Shown: positions 32,582 through 40,437 of the stretch, piece after piece
Layout: every line of letters begins with the position of its first letter
Position numbering within the stretch: the stretch's first letter is position 1
Assembly: GCA_003666485.1 (NCBI GenBank)
Contig: CP032931.1
Span: 2,232,001-2,296,000 of the forward strand
Direction: 5' to 3'
Origin: Levilactobacillus brevis
GTDB taxonomy: Bacteria > Bacillota > Bacilli > Lactobacillales > Lactobacillaceae
Length of the DNA: 64,000 nt
Translations under genes and position numbers: made by a program
Notes under the pieces: model-generated
Database searches by the model: none
Told to the model about the DNA's origin: nothing
What the model saw: the letters and a program-made list of their open reading frames with translations, nothing else

Positions 32582-34246
32582 TTATTTTGTTGCATCATCA
32601 TCTGTTGACCGAGTCTCTGACGAGTCCGCCAGCAACTCTGACTGAATGCCCGGAACGTCATTGGCCGCTTGGGCCTGTTCTTTCTTTTCCGTCAGGATCT
32701 GCGCATCCTTGTCCGATAAGATCGGCAAGGAAATCCGGAAGACTGAGCCTTGGCCCAGGGCACTTTCAATGGTGATACGTCCGTGGTAAGCCTCAATCAG
32801 CCGCTTGGCGATGGCTAACCCAAGGCCGTTGCCCCCTTTGGTCCGGGAGCGGGCCTTGTCCACCCGGTAGAAACGGTTAAAGACACGGTCACGGTTCTCC
32901 TGCGAGATCCCCTCACCGAAGTCTTGGACCGCCACTTCTAAGCTGCGAGAATCGCTCTCATAGCTCATGTGGACTTCCTTACGCGTCTGCGAATACTTGA
33001 CGGCATTATCCATCAGAATGATCAGGATCTGTTCCAAATGATTCCGATAGATCTGTGCCTGTACCGGTCGCTGAACATCATCGTCTAAGATAAAGACATA
33101 GTCCGGATGAATCATCTTGAAGTTATCAAACACCTGCTCGACGACTTCACTCACGTCCGAGACCTCATTGGGGTAATTGACCTCAATTTGTTCGGCGCGT
33201 TGTAGGTCCAACATTTCTTGGACCAGACTCTTCATCCGCTTGGTTTCTTGCAGCGATGCCTTGATCGACTCGTTCAGCACCTCAGGGTCGTCTTTTCCCC
33301 AACGGTCCAGCATCTCCATGTGCCCTTGAATAATGGCCACCGGTGTCCGCAACTCATGGGAGACATCTTCCACGAATTGCTGTTGCTGGTCCATGTAACG
33401 TTGGGTCGTGTCCAACATGTCGTTGAAAAGATTCCCCAGGTCACTCAGCTCATCTTGATGGTGCATCTCTGGTACCCGCCGATCCGTTTGGGGATCCTCG
33501 CGCATGGCGTGAATCGTCTCTCGGATGGCTTCAACCGGCCGCAACAGGAAGGTCGCGAGGCTATAACTCAAGACGGCCGCCGCGAGCACTGCCATCATCC
33601 CTAACACCAGATCGATCTGGAGCAATTTCACCTGGGTCGCCCGGTAGTCCCGTAAATTATCCGTGACCTGGACGTACCCTAACAGATGATTGCCTTGCTT
33701 GGCGCGAATTGGCGTGATACCAACCAGATTCTTGTGCCCTTTGATCTTCTGCGTAGAAATGCGAAGTTGCTTAGACTTCTGAAACTGTAGCGGACTTTCC
33801 CGTGTCGCAAATAACGGCTGGCCGTTTTGGTCATAGACCGTCACCGTTTGGCTATCACGTGCTAAACTGGTCAGCACGGCGTTGTTGTACGGCCCAGTTG
33901 GCTTCTTGGCTTCTGACAACACGGTCCGAGGCCGCAACAGTTGATTAACCTGTGCGCCCGTCAGCGGTTGCTTTTGGGTGTTCAGTTTCTCAACGACCAC
34001 GTTCAAGGTATCCGACACGTGGGTCTTCTCCTGGCGCATCAAGACCGTCATGAAGCTATTGAAGATCAACAACACGATGACCGCGAAGATAACCAGCACG
34101 CCAAAGGCCGTCGATAAGGCCCATTCCCACTTCAATGAGAACCGGAACCCGGGCTTCTTGACTTGGTCATCAACCGCCGCAGCCGCTACCGGTGCTTCGG
34201 GAACAGCCGGCTTTTCTGGAACTCTTGGTTCTTCTGGCGATTTCAC
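32582..34246 (-). CDS. arlS: Sensor histidine kinase, ArlS-like
   Basis: Membrane sensor kinase paired with the regulator encoded upstream. Domains: a Pro/Ala-rich cytoplasmic tail (1-32), a membrane helix about 43-70, an extracytoplasmic sensor to about 208, a second helix 210-232, HAMP about 232-290, the phosphorylated H297 in FVEDVSHELRTP, an N box (ILMDNAVKYS), G1 (DFGEGI) and G2 (GNGLGLAIAK). GTG at 34246 overlaps the regulator stop as GTGA. The architecture matches ArlS/LisK; the signal is unknown. The long Pro-rich head (PEEPRVPEKPAVPEAPV) is unusual compared with ArlS. Confidence 0.9.
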   Translation of the reverse strand: MKSPEEPRVPEKPAVPEAPVAAAAVDDQVKKPGFRFSLKWEWALSTAFGVLVIFAVIVLLIFNSFMTVLMRQEKTHVSDTLNVVVEKLNTQKQPLTGAQVNQLLRPRTVLSEAKKPTGPYNNAVLTSLARDSQTVTVYDQNGQPLFATRESPLQFQKSKQLRISTQKIKGHKNLVGITPIRAKQGNHLLGYVQVTDNLRDYRATQVKLLQIDLVLGMMAVLAAAVLSYSLATFLLRPVEAIRETIHAMREDPQTDRRVPEMHHQDELSDLGNLFNDMLDTTQRYMDQQQQFVEDVSHELRTPVAIIQGHMEMLDRWGKDDPEVLNESIKASLQETKRMKSLVQEMLDLQRAEQIEVNYPNEVSDVSEVVEQVFDNFKMIHPDYVFILDDDVQRPVQAQIYRNHLEQILIILMDNAVKYSQTRKEVHMSYESDSRSLEVAVQDFGEGISQENRDRVFNRFYRVDKARSRTKGGNGLGLAIAKRLIEAYHGRITIESALGQGSVFRISLPILSDKDAQILTEKKEQAQAANDVPGIQSELLADSSETRSTDDDATK

Positions 34247-34929
34247 GAACGCATCACGTACCCTGTCCCCCGAACCGTCTGGATGTAGCTCTTCTGGCCG
34301 GCGACATCAATTTTGTTACGTAGATAACGGACATACACATCGACCACGTTCGTCTCAACTTCAGACTCGTAGCCCCAGACCTTGGTTAAGAGGACATCCC
34401 GGGCCAAGACCACGTTGATGTTTTCCATCAATGCCAGGAGTAATTCATATTCCCGCTTGGTCAGATTGATGACCTCATCGCCACGCCGGACGATCCGATT
34501 TTCCTTTTCAATCGTCAGGTCCTTGAACTTTACGGTCGTTTGCTTCGTGTTCTTCTGTTCGCCTTCCAAGTGGATCCGCCGTAACAGCGCCCGCACCCGA
34601 GCCAACAGCTCTTCAATCGCAAATGGCTTGACGATGTAATCGTCGGCCCCGTGATCCAAACCAGATACTCGGTCGATCACGGAGTCACGCGCCGTCATCA
34701 TAATGATGGGGGTGCTCTTGACTTCGCGGACCCGCCGCGCAACTTCGATACCGTTCAATTCCGGCAACATTAAGTCCAATAAGATCACATCAAAGTCTTG
34801 CGACAAAGCTGCTTCCAGCCCGGTCCGACCATTGAATTGGACATTCGTCTCATAGCCCTCATGCTTTAATTCCAATTCCACAAAGCGGGCGAGATTTTTT
34901 TCATCTTCAATAATTAAAATTCGACTCAT
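34243..34929 (-). CDS. arlR: OmpR-family response regulator, ArlR-like
   Basis: Two-component regulator: a receiver domain with the acidic pair after ILIIED, phosphorylated D52 (VILLDLMLP), T in MMTARD and K in YIVKPF, then a winged helix DNA-binding domain (LTKREYELLLALMENINVVLARDVLLTKVWG in parts; VETNVVDVYVRYLRNKID; YIQTVRGTGYVMR). The block YESEVETNVVDVYVRYLRNK is near-identical to ArlR/LisR. ATG at 34929 follows GGAG at ten bases. First gene of the arlRS pair; targets are unknown here. Confidence 0.93.
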   Translation of the reverse strand: MSRILIIEDEKNLARFVELELKHEGYETNVQFNGRTGLEAALSQDFDVILLDLMLPELNGIEVARRVREVKSTPIIMMTARDSVIDRVSGLDHGADDYIVKPFAIEELLARVRALLRRIHLEGEQKNTKQTTVKFKDLTIEKENRIVRRGDEVINLTKREYELLLALMENINVVLARDVLLTKVWGYESEVETNVVDVYVRYLRNKIDVAGQKSYIQTVRGTGYVMRS

Positions 34930-35263
34930 TACACTTTAACTCCTCTGGCTAATTCGCGGCAGCCCCTCTAGTCAAACCCACACCAGGAGTGGCCGTCCGA
35001 TATTCATTTCAACATTTAATTTTATCATATTTTCTCATAATTGTATGCAAAACGACGTGGCTTCCCACATTTAGTTTAATCTTAACCTTCTAAACCTGGA
35101 AAAAATCCTTCACTTGTAAAAGTCAACCGGTTGCATTCGATAGTTAATTTTGCTTATGAAAGCGATTATGTTGTTTGCTTCACATTGTTAAACAGCTTAC
35201 ACTACCAGTAAACAAGCGTCATATTACCGATAGTTGTCTGTCTTGGAAAAATCTTAATAATTT
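34930..35263. other. Divergent intergenic region between arlR and adhP
   Basis: AT-rich, no gene. It carries the arlR promoter (not clearly resolved) and the adhP control region. A weak match to a CcpA cre site, ATGAAAGCGATTATG (35156-35170), has two departures from the consensus and is only a suggestion. Confidence 0.5.
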
Positions 35264-35281
35264 TTGTGCAAAATTTCACTT
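35264..35281. promoter_or_regulatory. Rex operator upstream of adhP
   Basis: TTGTGCAAAATTTCACTT against TTGTGAANNNNTTCACAA: 11 of 14 defined bases match, including both TTGTG and TTCAC half-sites. It touches the -35 hexamer, so Rex bound at low NADH would block the promoter. Confidence 0.7.
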
Positions 35282-35307
35282 GAAACTGACAACTTTTGCA
35301 GTATACT
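35280..35307 (+). promoter_or_regulatory. Promoter of adhP
   Basis: TTGAAA (35280-35285), 16-base spacer, TATACT (35302-35307), about 36 bases before the start codon. Confidence 0.8.
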
Positions 35308-35343
35308 GGGTCTTGTAGATAAAAAGAAAGAGGGATTGTTTTC

Positions 35344-36360
35344 ATGAAAGCAGCAGTTATTCGCGATTCAGTTGATGGTTACGTAGATATCAAGGATGTT
35401 ACCCTTCGCCCAATTACCCACGGTGAAGCCTTAGTTAAGATGGAATATTGTGGTCTCTGTCACACCGACTTACACGTGGCTGCCGGTGACTTCGGCAAGC
35501 AACCTGGCCGGATCATTGGTCATGAAGGTGTCGGTAAGGTTATCCAAGTTGCTGACGACGTTAAGAACTTAAAGATCGGCGACCGCGTTTCTATCGCTTG
35601 GTTCTTTAAGGGCTGTGGCCACTGTGAATACTGCTTGACCGGTCGTGAAACACTTTGCCGTAACGTTAAGAACTCTGGGTTCACGGTTGATGGTGCGATG
35701 GCTGAAGAATGCATCGTTGACGCCAACTACGCCGTTAAGGTGCCAGAAGGTTTGGATCCCGTTGAAGCAACCTCTTTGACCTGTGCCGGTGTGACCATGT
35801 ACAAGGCCTTGAAGGTCGGCGAAACGAAGCCTGGCCAATGGGTCGAAGTTGTTGGTGCCGGTGGTTTAGGTAACCTGGCTATCCAATACGCCCACAATGT
35901 CTTCGGTGCGCACGTCGTTGCCGTTGATGGGAATCCAGACAAGTTAGCTGCTGCTAAGGCTAACGGTGCTGAAGTGCTGATCAACCGGCATGACGGTGAC
36001 GTTGCTGAACAGATTCAAGAAAAGGTCGGCGGCGTGGACAACGCCCAAGTCACTGCCGTTAACAAGGATGCCTTCACCCAATCCGTTAACGCTTTGAAGC
36101 CAGATGGCAAGTTGGTTGCCGTGGCCTTACCACAAGGCGACATGGAATTAAACATTGCTAAGACGGTGCTGGACGGCATCTCCGTTCGCGGTTCCTTAGT
36201 TGGGACGCGCCAAGACTTAGCCGAAACTTTCCAATTCGGTGCTGAAGGCAAGGTTCACCCAATCGTTCAAACCCGTCGTCTGGACGAAGTTAACGATATC
36301 ATTGATGAAATGAAGAACAACCAAATCGTCGGCCGGATGGTCGTTGATTTTACTAAATAA
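35344..36360 (+). CDS. adhP: Zinc-dependent alcohol dehydrogenase, AdhP type
   Basis: Reduces acetaldehyde or other aldehydes to alcohols with NADH, regenerating NAD+ in fermentation. The catalytic zinc ligands are C39 ([10 protein letters not shown]), H60 (GHEGVGKV) and C147 ([11 protein letters not shown]). Structural zinc is held by C91, C94, C97 and C105 ([16 protein letters not shown]). The nucleotide fold is [13 protein letters not shown] with an acidic residue after ([10 protein letters not shown]), so NAD is preferred. 338 residues. Codon use is strongly biased to frequent codons, pointing to high expression. Start ATG at 35344 follows AGAGGG. Control by Rex is suggested by the operator. 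Confidence 0.96.
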   Translation: MKAAVIRDSVDGYVDIKDVTLRPITHGEALVKMEYCGLCHTDLHVAAGDFGKQPGRIIGHEGVGKVIQVADDVKNLKIGDRVSIAWFFKGCGHCEYCLTGRETLCRNVKNSGFTVDGAMAEECIVDANYAVKVPEGLDPVEATSLTCAGVTMYKALKVGETKPGQWVEVVGAGGLGNLAIQYAHNVFGAHVVAVDGNPDKLAAAKANGAEVLINRHDGDVAEQIQEKVGGVDNAQVTAVNKDAFTQSVNALKPDGKLVAVALPQGDMELNIAKTVLDGISVRGSLVGTRQDLAETFQFGAEGKVHPIVQTRRLDEVNDIIDEMKNNQIVGRMVVDFTK

Positions 36361-36385
36361 GCTGACGCTGTTCTAGCGTTGTGCG

Positions 36386-36433
36386 AAAGAGGTTCCTGGT
36401 ACCGACACCTGTCGGACGGGAGCCTCTTTTTTG
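36386..36433 (+). terminator. Terminator of adhP
   Basis: AAAGAGGTTCC and GGGAGCCTCTTTTTT frame an inner hairpin CCGACACCTGTCGG. Confidence 0.85.
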
Positions 36434-36523
36434 TCACGACCTAATGCATTGTCACCGCTAGACTTGGTGTTTCCGCCAAGTTACGCTGAATCGGGAGCGC
36501 GTACCTCCACCGCAGCTTGACGG

Positions 36524-37162
36524 TCACGCATGTCCTGGCCCATATAACAGCCGTAACGCCGCTAAATCCGCTGGTGATAACCATTCTTGCTCGTGGTCCC
36601 TGGCGGTCATCACCGACGTTTTAGCGCTACTGTGCGCCAACCCTACCGCGTGACCGATCTCATGAATCGCCACGGACAGACGTGGTCGCAGTTCTGGGTG
36701 GGCCAAGTTCACGCCGGCTCGTGCCTGATTGACCGTCCCCTGACCGGTATGAATCACGTGCGGACCACCCTTCCCCAACTCGGTAAAGTCAGCGCGCTGA
36801 GAATCGGCATCCCGGTAAGTGAAGAAGGTTAAGCTATTTTGACCCATCTGTGCGGTGCCCGGCCGCAATTGGACCACCCCGGTACGATTAAACACCATTA
36901 CGGCTTCCTCGAACAGCCCCCGAAACTCGGCGGCCTCAGCACTGGCAAAGTGATAGTAATAAACTGGTCGTAGCGGATGGGCTAGCGCAATGGGTTCCAG
37001 TGGCGTTTGCCCGTGGGGACTCGTAACGTGTGTCGCCAACTGGTTAACCACGCCATCCTGACGCAAAGTCATGGCAACCAAAGCGCTCCCGCTAAACCAC
37101 AGACTGGCAAATAAAACGACCATCCCGCCTAACCACCAGTAAGTTCTTTTCAAAGCCACCAT
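36524..37162 (-). CDS. Matrixin-like zinc metalloprotease, membrane-anchored or secreted (first of two)
   Basis: A 212-residue protein with an N-terminal signal/anchor helix (about 9-31) and an M10-type catalytic domain. The zinc motif is HEIGHAVGLAHSS with three His and the catalytic Glu, followed by the Met-turn SVMTARD. The LGKGGPHVIHT and QARAGVNLAHPE segments recur in its neighbour at 37282-37938, so the two are paralogs arisen by duplication. ATG at 37162 follows AAAGGG. No propeptide cysteine switch is seen. Substrates are unknown: surface proteins or peptides outside the cell. Confidence 0.85.
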   Translation of the reverse strand: MVALKRTYWWLGGMVVLFASLWFSGSALVAMTLRQDGVVNQLATHVTSPHGQTPLEPIALAHPLRPVYYYHFASAEAAEFRGLFEEAVMVFNRTGVVQLRPGTAQMGQNSLTFFTYRDADSQRADFTELGKGGPHVIHTGQGTVNQARAGVNLAHPELRPRLSVAIHEIGHAVGLAHSSAKTSVMTARDHEQEWLSPADLAALRLLYGPGHA

Positions 37163-37281
37163 CCTCTCTCACCCTTTCTAGAAAACAGTGTAGCGGATTT
37201 TTGCAAGGATGACGACTAATCTGCAAAAGATTGGTCACATTTCACCGGATTCGCAACGAAATGTGCGTTTCCTGTTAAATC

Positions 37282-37938
37282 TTATTCGTAGAGCGTGTGC
37301 AACGCCTTGAGGTCGCCGGCAGATAACGCTGACTTTCCCTGATCGATCGGATACATCACGGAACGTCGACTCGAACTGTGGTCTAATCCCAGGGCGTGCC
37401 CAACCTCATGCAGGGCCACCGACAACTTCACTCCTTGCGGATACTGGAGATTGACGCCTGCACGGGCGTGGTTAGCCGTATACCCTTGAAAGCCACTGAC
37501 TTCCTCGATTTCGGGGCCACCCTTTCCCAGTTCCAGGTAGTCGGACTTGTCTGCCGGCATCACCTTATGATAACCAAAGATCGTCATGCCATTTTGCCGG
37601 TCAGTCGCATCTCCTGCGACCAAATTAACGATCCCCGTATCATTGTAGATGGCGATGGCGGCACCAAAGGTCTGGACTGCCTTGTCGGGCAGATTGCCCG
37701 CAAAGCGGTAATAATAGGTCTTCTTGAGCGTTTGTGGTTCGACGATAGACTCAATCGGGGTCATCACGGATTTCTCCTGACGCCCCATCAATGGCAATTG
37801 GACCGTTAGCTGATTCGTAGCCTGTACGGCCATTGTCTGCGACATTGCAACTATTTTAGGCAGGGACCCTTGTAGATTCGGTAGTAAGAACAATCCACCG
37901 ATGATGACCACTAACAAGAGGCCCAATCGTTTGCGCAT
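37282..37938 (-). CDS. Matrixin-like zinc metalloprotease, membrane-anchored or secreted (second of two)
   Basis: 218 residues: a signal/anchor helix (5-20, LGLLLVVIIGGLFLLP), then an M10-like domain with HEVGHALGLDHSS and the Met-turn SVMYPID. YLELGKGGPEIEEV and NHARAGVNLQYPQ match the paralog downstream. ATG at 37938 follows GGAGC. The tail ends at the domain (ALHTLYE), so there is no extra binding module. Lies upstream of its paralog with 119 bases between; both may be one transcript. Substrate unknown. Confidence 0.85.
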   Translation of the reverse strand: MRKRLGLLLVVIIGGLFLLPNLQGSLPKIVAMSQTMAVQATNQLTVQLPLMGRQEKSVMTPIESIVEPQTLKKTYYYRFAGNLPDKAVQTFGAAIAIYNDTGIVNLVAGDATDRQNGMTIFGYHKVMPADKSDYLELGKGGPEIEEVSGFQGYTANHARAGVNLQYPQGVKLSVALHEVGHALGLDHSSSRRSVMYPIDQGKSALSAGDLKALHTLYE

Positions 37939-37939
37939 G

Positions 37940-38206
37940 CTCCTAAACTCCCATCCAAAATGATTACTGCTAGTCTACCGGTTATTCACAAGCCTGACCA
38001 CAAGATTCGGTAATTTTGGTGGGAATCCAAGACTTTCTTAAACTATTAGCGGGAATAAATTAATTCTCTAATTATCCTATCATCTTAAAATCCTGTTATA
38101 AACGAATTTATATTTGATTCGGTATGTTTTTTCTCATAATCTAATTTTTAGGATGCAGTCACCAAACTTTGTGCAATTTTACAAATAAACGCGAATTTTC
38201 TCCAGT
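37940..38206. other. AT-rich intergenic stretch, no gene
   Basis: Promoter-like AT-rich sequence upstream of the protease pair. No open frame, RNA or repeat is recognised. Confidence 0.5.
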
Positions 38207-38240
38207 AAAAAAGGGCTGGGACAAAAGTCTCAGGCCCTTT
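38207..38240 (-). terminator. Terminator after the small membrane peptide gene and family-2 repeat
   Basis: Minus strand: AAAGGGCCTGAGACTTTTGTCCCAGCCC then six T. Near-perfect stem of about 12 bp. Confidence 0.8.
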
Positions 38241-38268
38241 GTGTCTCCGAATATCTAGTGTTGAAACC

Positions 38269-38377
38269 TGGGCCAAAAGGCAGCTGGTTCCGCTTAAAAC
38301 TGATAAGCAAACAATCCAAATCCAGGATTATTCGCTTATCAGCCTTAATGCTCGCCAGCTAACCACCTTTTGGCCCA
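38269..38377 (-). repeat. Structured repeat, family 2, distant copy
   Basis: Outer arms GGGCCAAAAGG and CCTTTTGGCCC pair perfectly (11 bp). Inside, on the minus strand, TTAGCTGGCGAGCATTAA and TTAAGCGGAACCAGCTGCC are shared with the copy at 23816. The central hairpin GCTGATAAGC...GCTTATCAG has a different sequence from CGCTAAGTGAA...TTCACTTAGCG there, but both pair. It follows the small peptide gene on its sense strand. Confidence 0.8.
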
Positions 38378-38388
38378 CTCTCGAACCT

Positions 38389-38547
38389 TTATTCAAATCC
38401 ATTTTGCTTAACCACCAACGCAGGAACCCGGTCGTCCAGGTCCGTGTGGGTGGCACGCGCCGTAACCGTGTGATACAGCGTGACACCATCGATCAGCAGT
38501 GCCAGGCAGATAATGACGAGCAAAAAATCGCGACTTAAAATCTTCAT
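38389..38547 (-). CDS. Small single-span membrane peptide, hypothetical
   Basis: A 52-codon frame starting MKILSRDFLLVIICLALLID, with one hydrophobic helix (about 8-28) and a polar tail (HTDLDDRVPALVVKQNGFE). ATG at 38547 follows GAAGGGAT at four to six bases. Not recognised. It is supported by the ribosome site, the helix and a terminator after the intervening repeat. A partly random open frame cannot be excluded. Confidence 0.5.
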   Translation of the reverse strand: MKILSRDFLLVIICLALLIDGVTLYHTVTARATHTDLDDRVPALVVKQNGFE

Positions 38548-38630
38548 GATTATCCCTTCGATCACCATGAAGTATACTGCAGTCAGCCCCCCAGTGCGGC
38601 GTTGACCAACAAGTAGGTTAGGTCAACAAC

Positions 38631-39443
38631 TCACGCTAGGATTTGGTCATTGATGGCGCGTAAGACCCCATCTTGCTGGTTATCATAGGCAGTGACGCCG
38701 GTTGCGATAGCCTGAATCGTCGGTGCGGCATTGCGCATCGCCAACCCCTGACCGGCATAGGCCAGCAACGCAGCGTCGTTATCGCCGTCGCCAAAGGCCA
38801 TGATCTCATCGGCGGACAGCGAAAACCGTTGTGCCAGCCATTTGACCGCCGGCAACTTGCCGACGCTAGCAGCCACCACGTCAATGACGCCATAGCCACT
38901 GTCATGCGCGTGCAGGCGCCCATCAAAGTAAGTGTTCAACTGGTCGGTCAAGGCAGCCGCTTGGTCCGGCAGCGTTGAAATGCTAATTTTCTTGATCTTG
39001 TCCGTCACCGTCCGCAAATCAGCGACCTGTTGCAGGTTATCGTAATAGGCATTGGCGGCATCTAAGAGCGGTTGCGGCGCCCCCAACTCCGTGTATGAGG
39101 CCTTGGCCCCGGTCATGATCACGTAGGCCTGACGCAAGAAGTCCTGCTGCCGGTCGACCGTGACGAACTGGGTCACGTCGTCATCACGCAGACTGCCATC
39201 AAAAATCAACTGGTCTTGCTGGTAAATGGACGCGCCATTTTCCGCAACCAAAATCATATTATCCGTCAAATCTGCCGCAAATAAGTCCCGCAGATGACCA
39301 TACTCATTGCCAGAGGCCAACACCAACGGAATCTGGCGTGCCTGTAGCTGCCGTAACACCTGCCGAAAGAGCGGCCGGTTATAGCTTTGGTCATCGTGTA
39401 GCAGCGTGCCGTTCAAATCCGTTGCAATCAATTTAATCGTCAC
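38631..39443 (-). CDS. Cof-type HAD-IIB hydrolase with Asn in motif I
   Basis: HAD-superfamily phosphatase of the Cof/YidA type, 270 residues, likely acting on sugar or nucleotide phosphates. Motif I reads DLNGTLL: the nucleophile Asp is kept but the second Asp, the general acid/base, is Asn. Motif II is VLASGNEYGHL and motif IV AFGDGDNDAALLAYAGQGLAMRNA. GTG at 39443 follows AAGGGGTGA; a longer frame to 39497 is not favoured. Substrate unknown, and the Asn may lower activity. Confidence 0.88.
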   Translation of the reverse strand: MTIKLIATDLNGTLLHDDQSYNRPLFRQVLRQLQARQIPLVLASGNEYGHLRDLFAADLTDNMILVAENGASIYQQDQLIFDGSLRDDDVTQFVTVDRQQDFLRQAYVIMTGAKASYTELGAPQPLLDAANAYYDNLQQVADLRTVTDKIKKISISTLPDQAAALTDQLNTYFDGRLHAHDSGYGVIDVVAASVGKLPAVKWLAQRFSLSADEIMAFGDGDNDAALLAYAGQGLAMRNAAPTIQAIATGVTAYDNQQDGVLRAINDQILA

Positions 39444-39502
39444 AATGTCACCCCTTCTGTTCTGTGTGCGTTCATTATACGTGAAAATGCACGCCAAGCG
39501 TC

Positions 39503-39540
39503 AAAAAAACTCCCAGAAGCCGCGGACTTCATGGGAGTTT
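39503..39540 (-). terminator. Terminator of yceD-rpmF
   Basis: Minus strand: AAACTCCCATGAAGTCCGCG and GCTTCTGGGAGTTTTTTT. The stem is strong. Confidence 0.85.
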
Positions 39541-39557
39541 CATTTGACTAATTAAAA

Positions 39558-39746
39558 TTAGTTGTTTGCGTTCTTAACCGCAACGACCTGACGGCCATCG
39601 TAGAAACCACAACTTGGGCAAACCATGTGTGCCTTACGCAACTCACCACAGTTAGGGCAAGGAGTTAAGTTCAGGGAAGCCAACTTGATGTGACCCCGAC
39701 GCATACGCTTTTTCGTCTTAGACGTTTTCCGTGCTGGTACAGCCAA
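39558..39746 (-). CDS. rpmF: 50S ribosomal protein L32
   Basis: 62 residues, starting with TTG: (M)AVPARKTSKTKKRMRRGHIK, then a zinc ribbon CPNCGELRKAHMVCPSCGFYDG with all four Cys. TTG at 39746 has GGAGGTG six bases before it; nothing upstream in frame is a better start. It follows yceD (39813-40364), the conserved yceD-rpmF pair. Confidence 0.97.
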   Translation of the reverse strand: MAVPARKTSKTKKRMRRGHIKLASLNLTPCPNCGELRKAHMVCPSCGFYDGRQVVAVKNANN

Positions 39747-39812
39747 AGAAAACACCTCCTTTAAATAAATTATATCCACTAGTGAAAAAATTTTTAAGGC
39801 TTACAAAGGCGA

Positions 39813-40364
39813 TTATTGATCATCCTGATCAGGGAAGAAATCTTTTAACTTTGCAAGACGTGGATCAACTGATTGATTTTCCTTCTCCACCTTTTCCAGG
39901 TCAGCCTCGCTAACGACTTCCCAGTCATTACCGGTCGGCATCTTTTCACCCTGTTCTTCGGCTTTTGAAAGAATGTGCATCGGAATTTGTAAAATAATGT
40001 TATCCCCGACAGCCTTATCGAAATCGATCTGGTCATCCTTGACCACCATCACAACGTCGGTCTTTTCAAACCGTTGCGTTGCGGCAGGGTCAGATACATA
40101 AAATTCCGTCATTTTGAAATCTACGGGTAAGTCCACCGGTGCTAATGACCGACTAGACGGGACCGTTAAGTCCGCCGTTACCTGTGCATCAACGACAACG
40201 TCACCATCCACCACGGAAACCATTCCCTGGGCATGGACGGGGCTTAAATCCAAGACGTCATCGCCGTAGCGTTCCATCAAGTCCGCCTTCAAATTCAACG
40301 TTTCGTCGAATGAAAGTGGCTCATTTCGGTAATTCTTGCGGAGCTCGGTCAACGACCATTTCAT
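39813..40364 (-). CDS. yceD: YceD family protein (DUF177), 23S rRNA accumulation
   Basis: A 183-residue acidic cytoplasmic protein, MKWSLTELRKNYRNEPLSFDE, with the family block GDNIILQIPMHILSKAEEQG near residue 125. YceD proteins precede rpmF in nearly all bacteria and are needed for normal 23S rRNA levels in some; the molecular act is unknown. ATG at 40364 follows GGAGGGATTGCG. First gene of yceD-rpmF. Confidence 0.92.
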   Translation of the reverse strand: MKWSLTELRKNYRNEPLSFDETLNLKADLMERYGDDVLDLSPVHAQGMVSVVDGDVVVDAQVTADLTVPSSRSLAPVDLPVDFKMTEFYVSDPAATQRFEKTDVVMVVKDDQIDFDKAVGDNIILQIPMHILSKAEEQGEKMPTGNDWEVVSEADLEKVEKENQSVDPRLAKLKDFFPDQDDQ

Positions 40365-40437
40365 CGCAATCCCTCCAATGCAACGTGATAAATTATACCT
40401 GTCAAAAAATGTGATGTCAAGGTAATTTCCTTGATAG

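Noticed and set aside
35156-35170. CcpA cre site upstream of adhP
   Set aside because: Two departures at defined positions; mentioned only as weak.
38239-38538. 99-codon plus-strand frame
   Set aside because: It runs through the family-2 hairpins and antisense to the small peptide gene, with no ribosome site.
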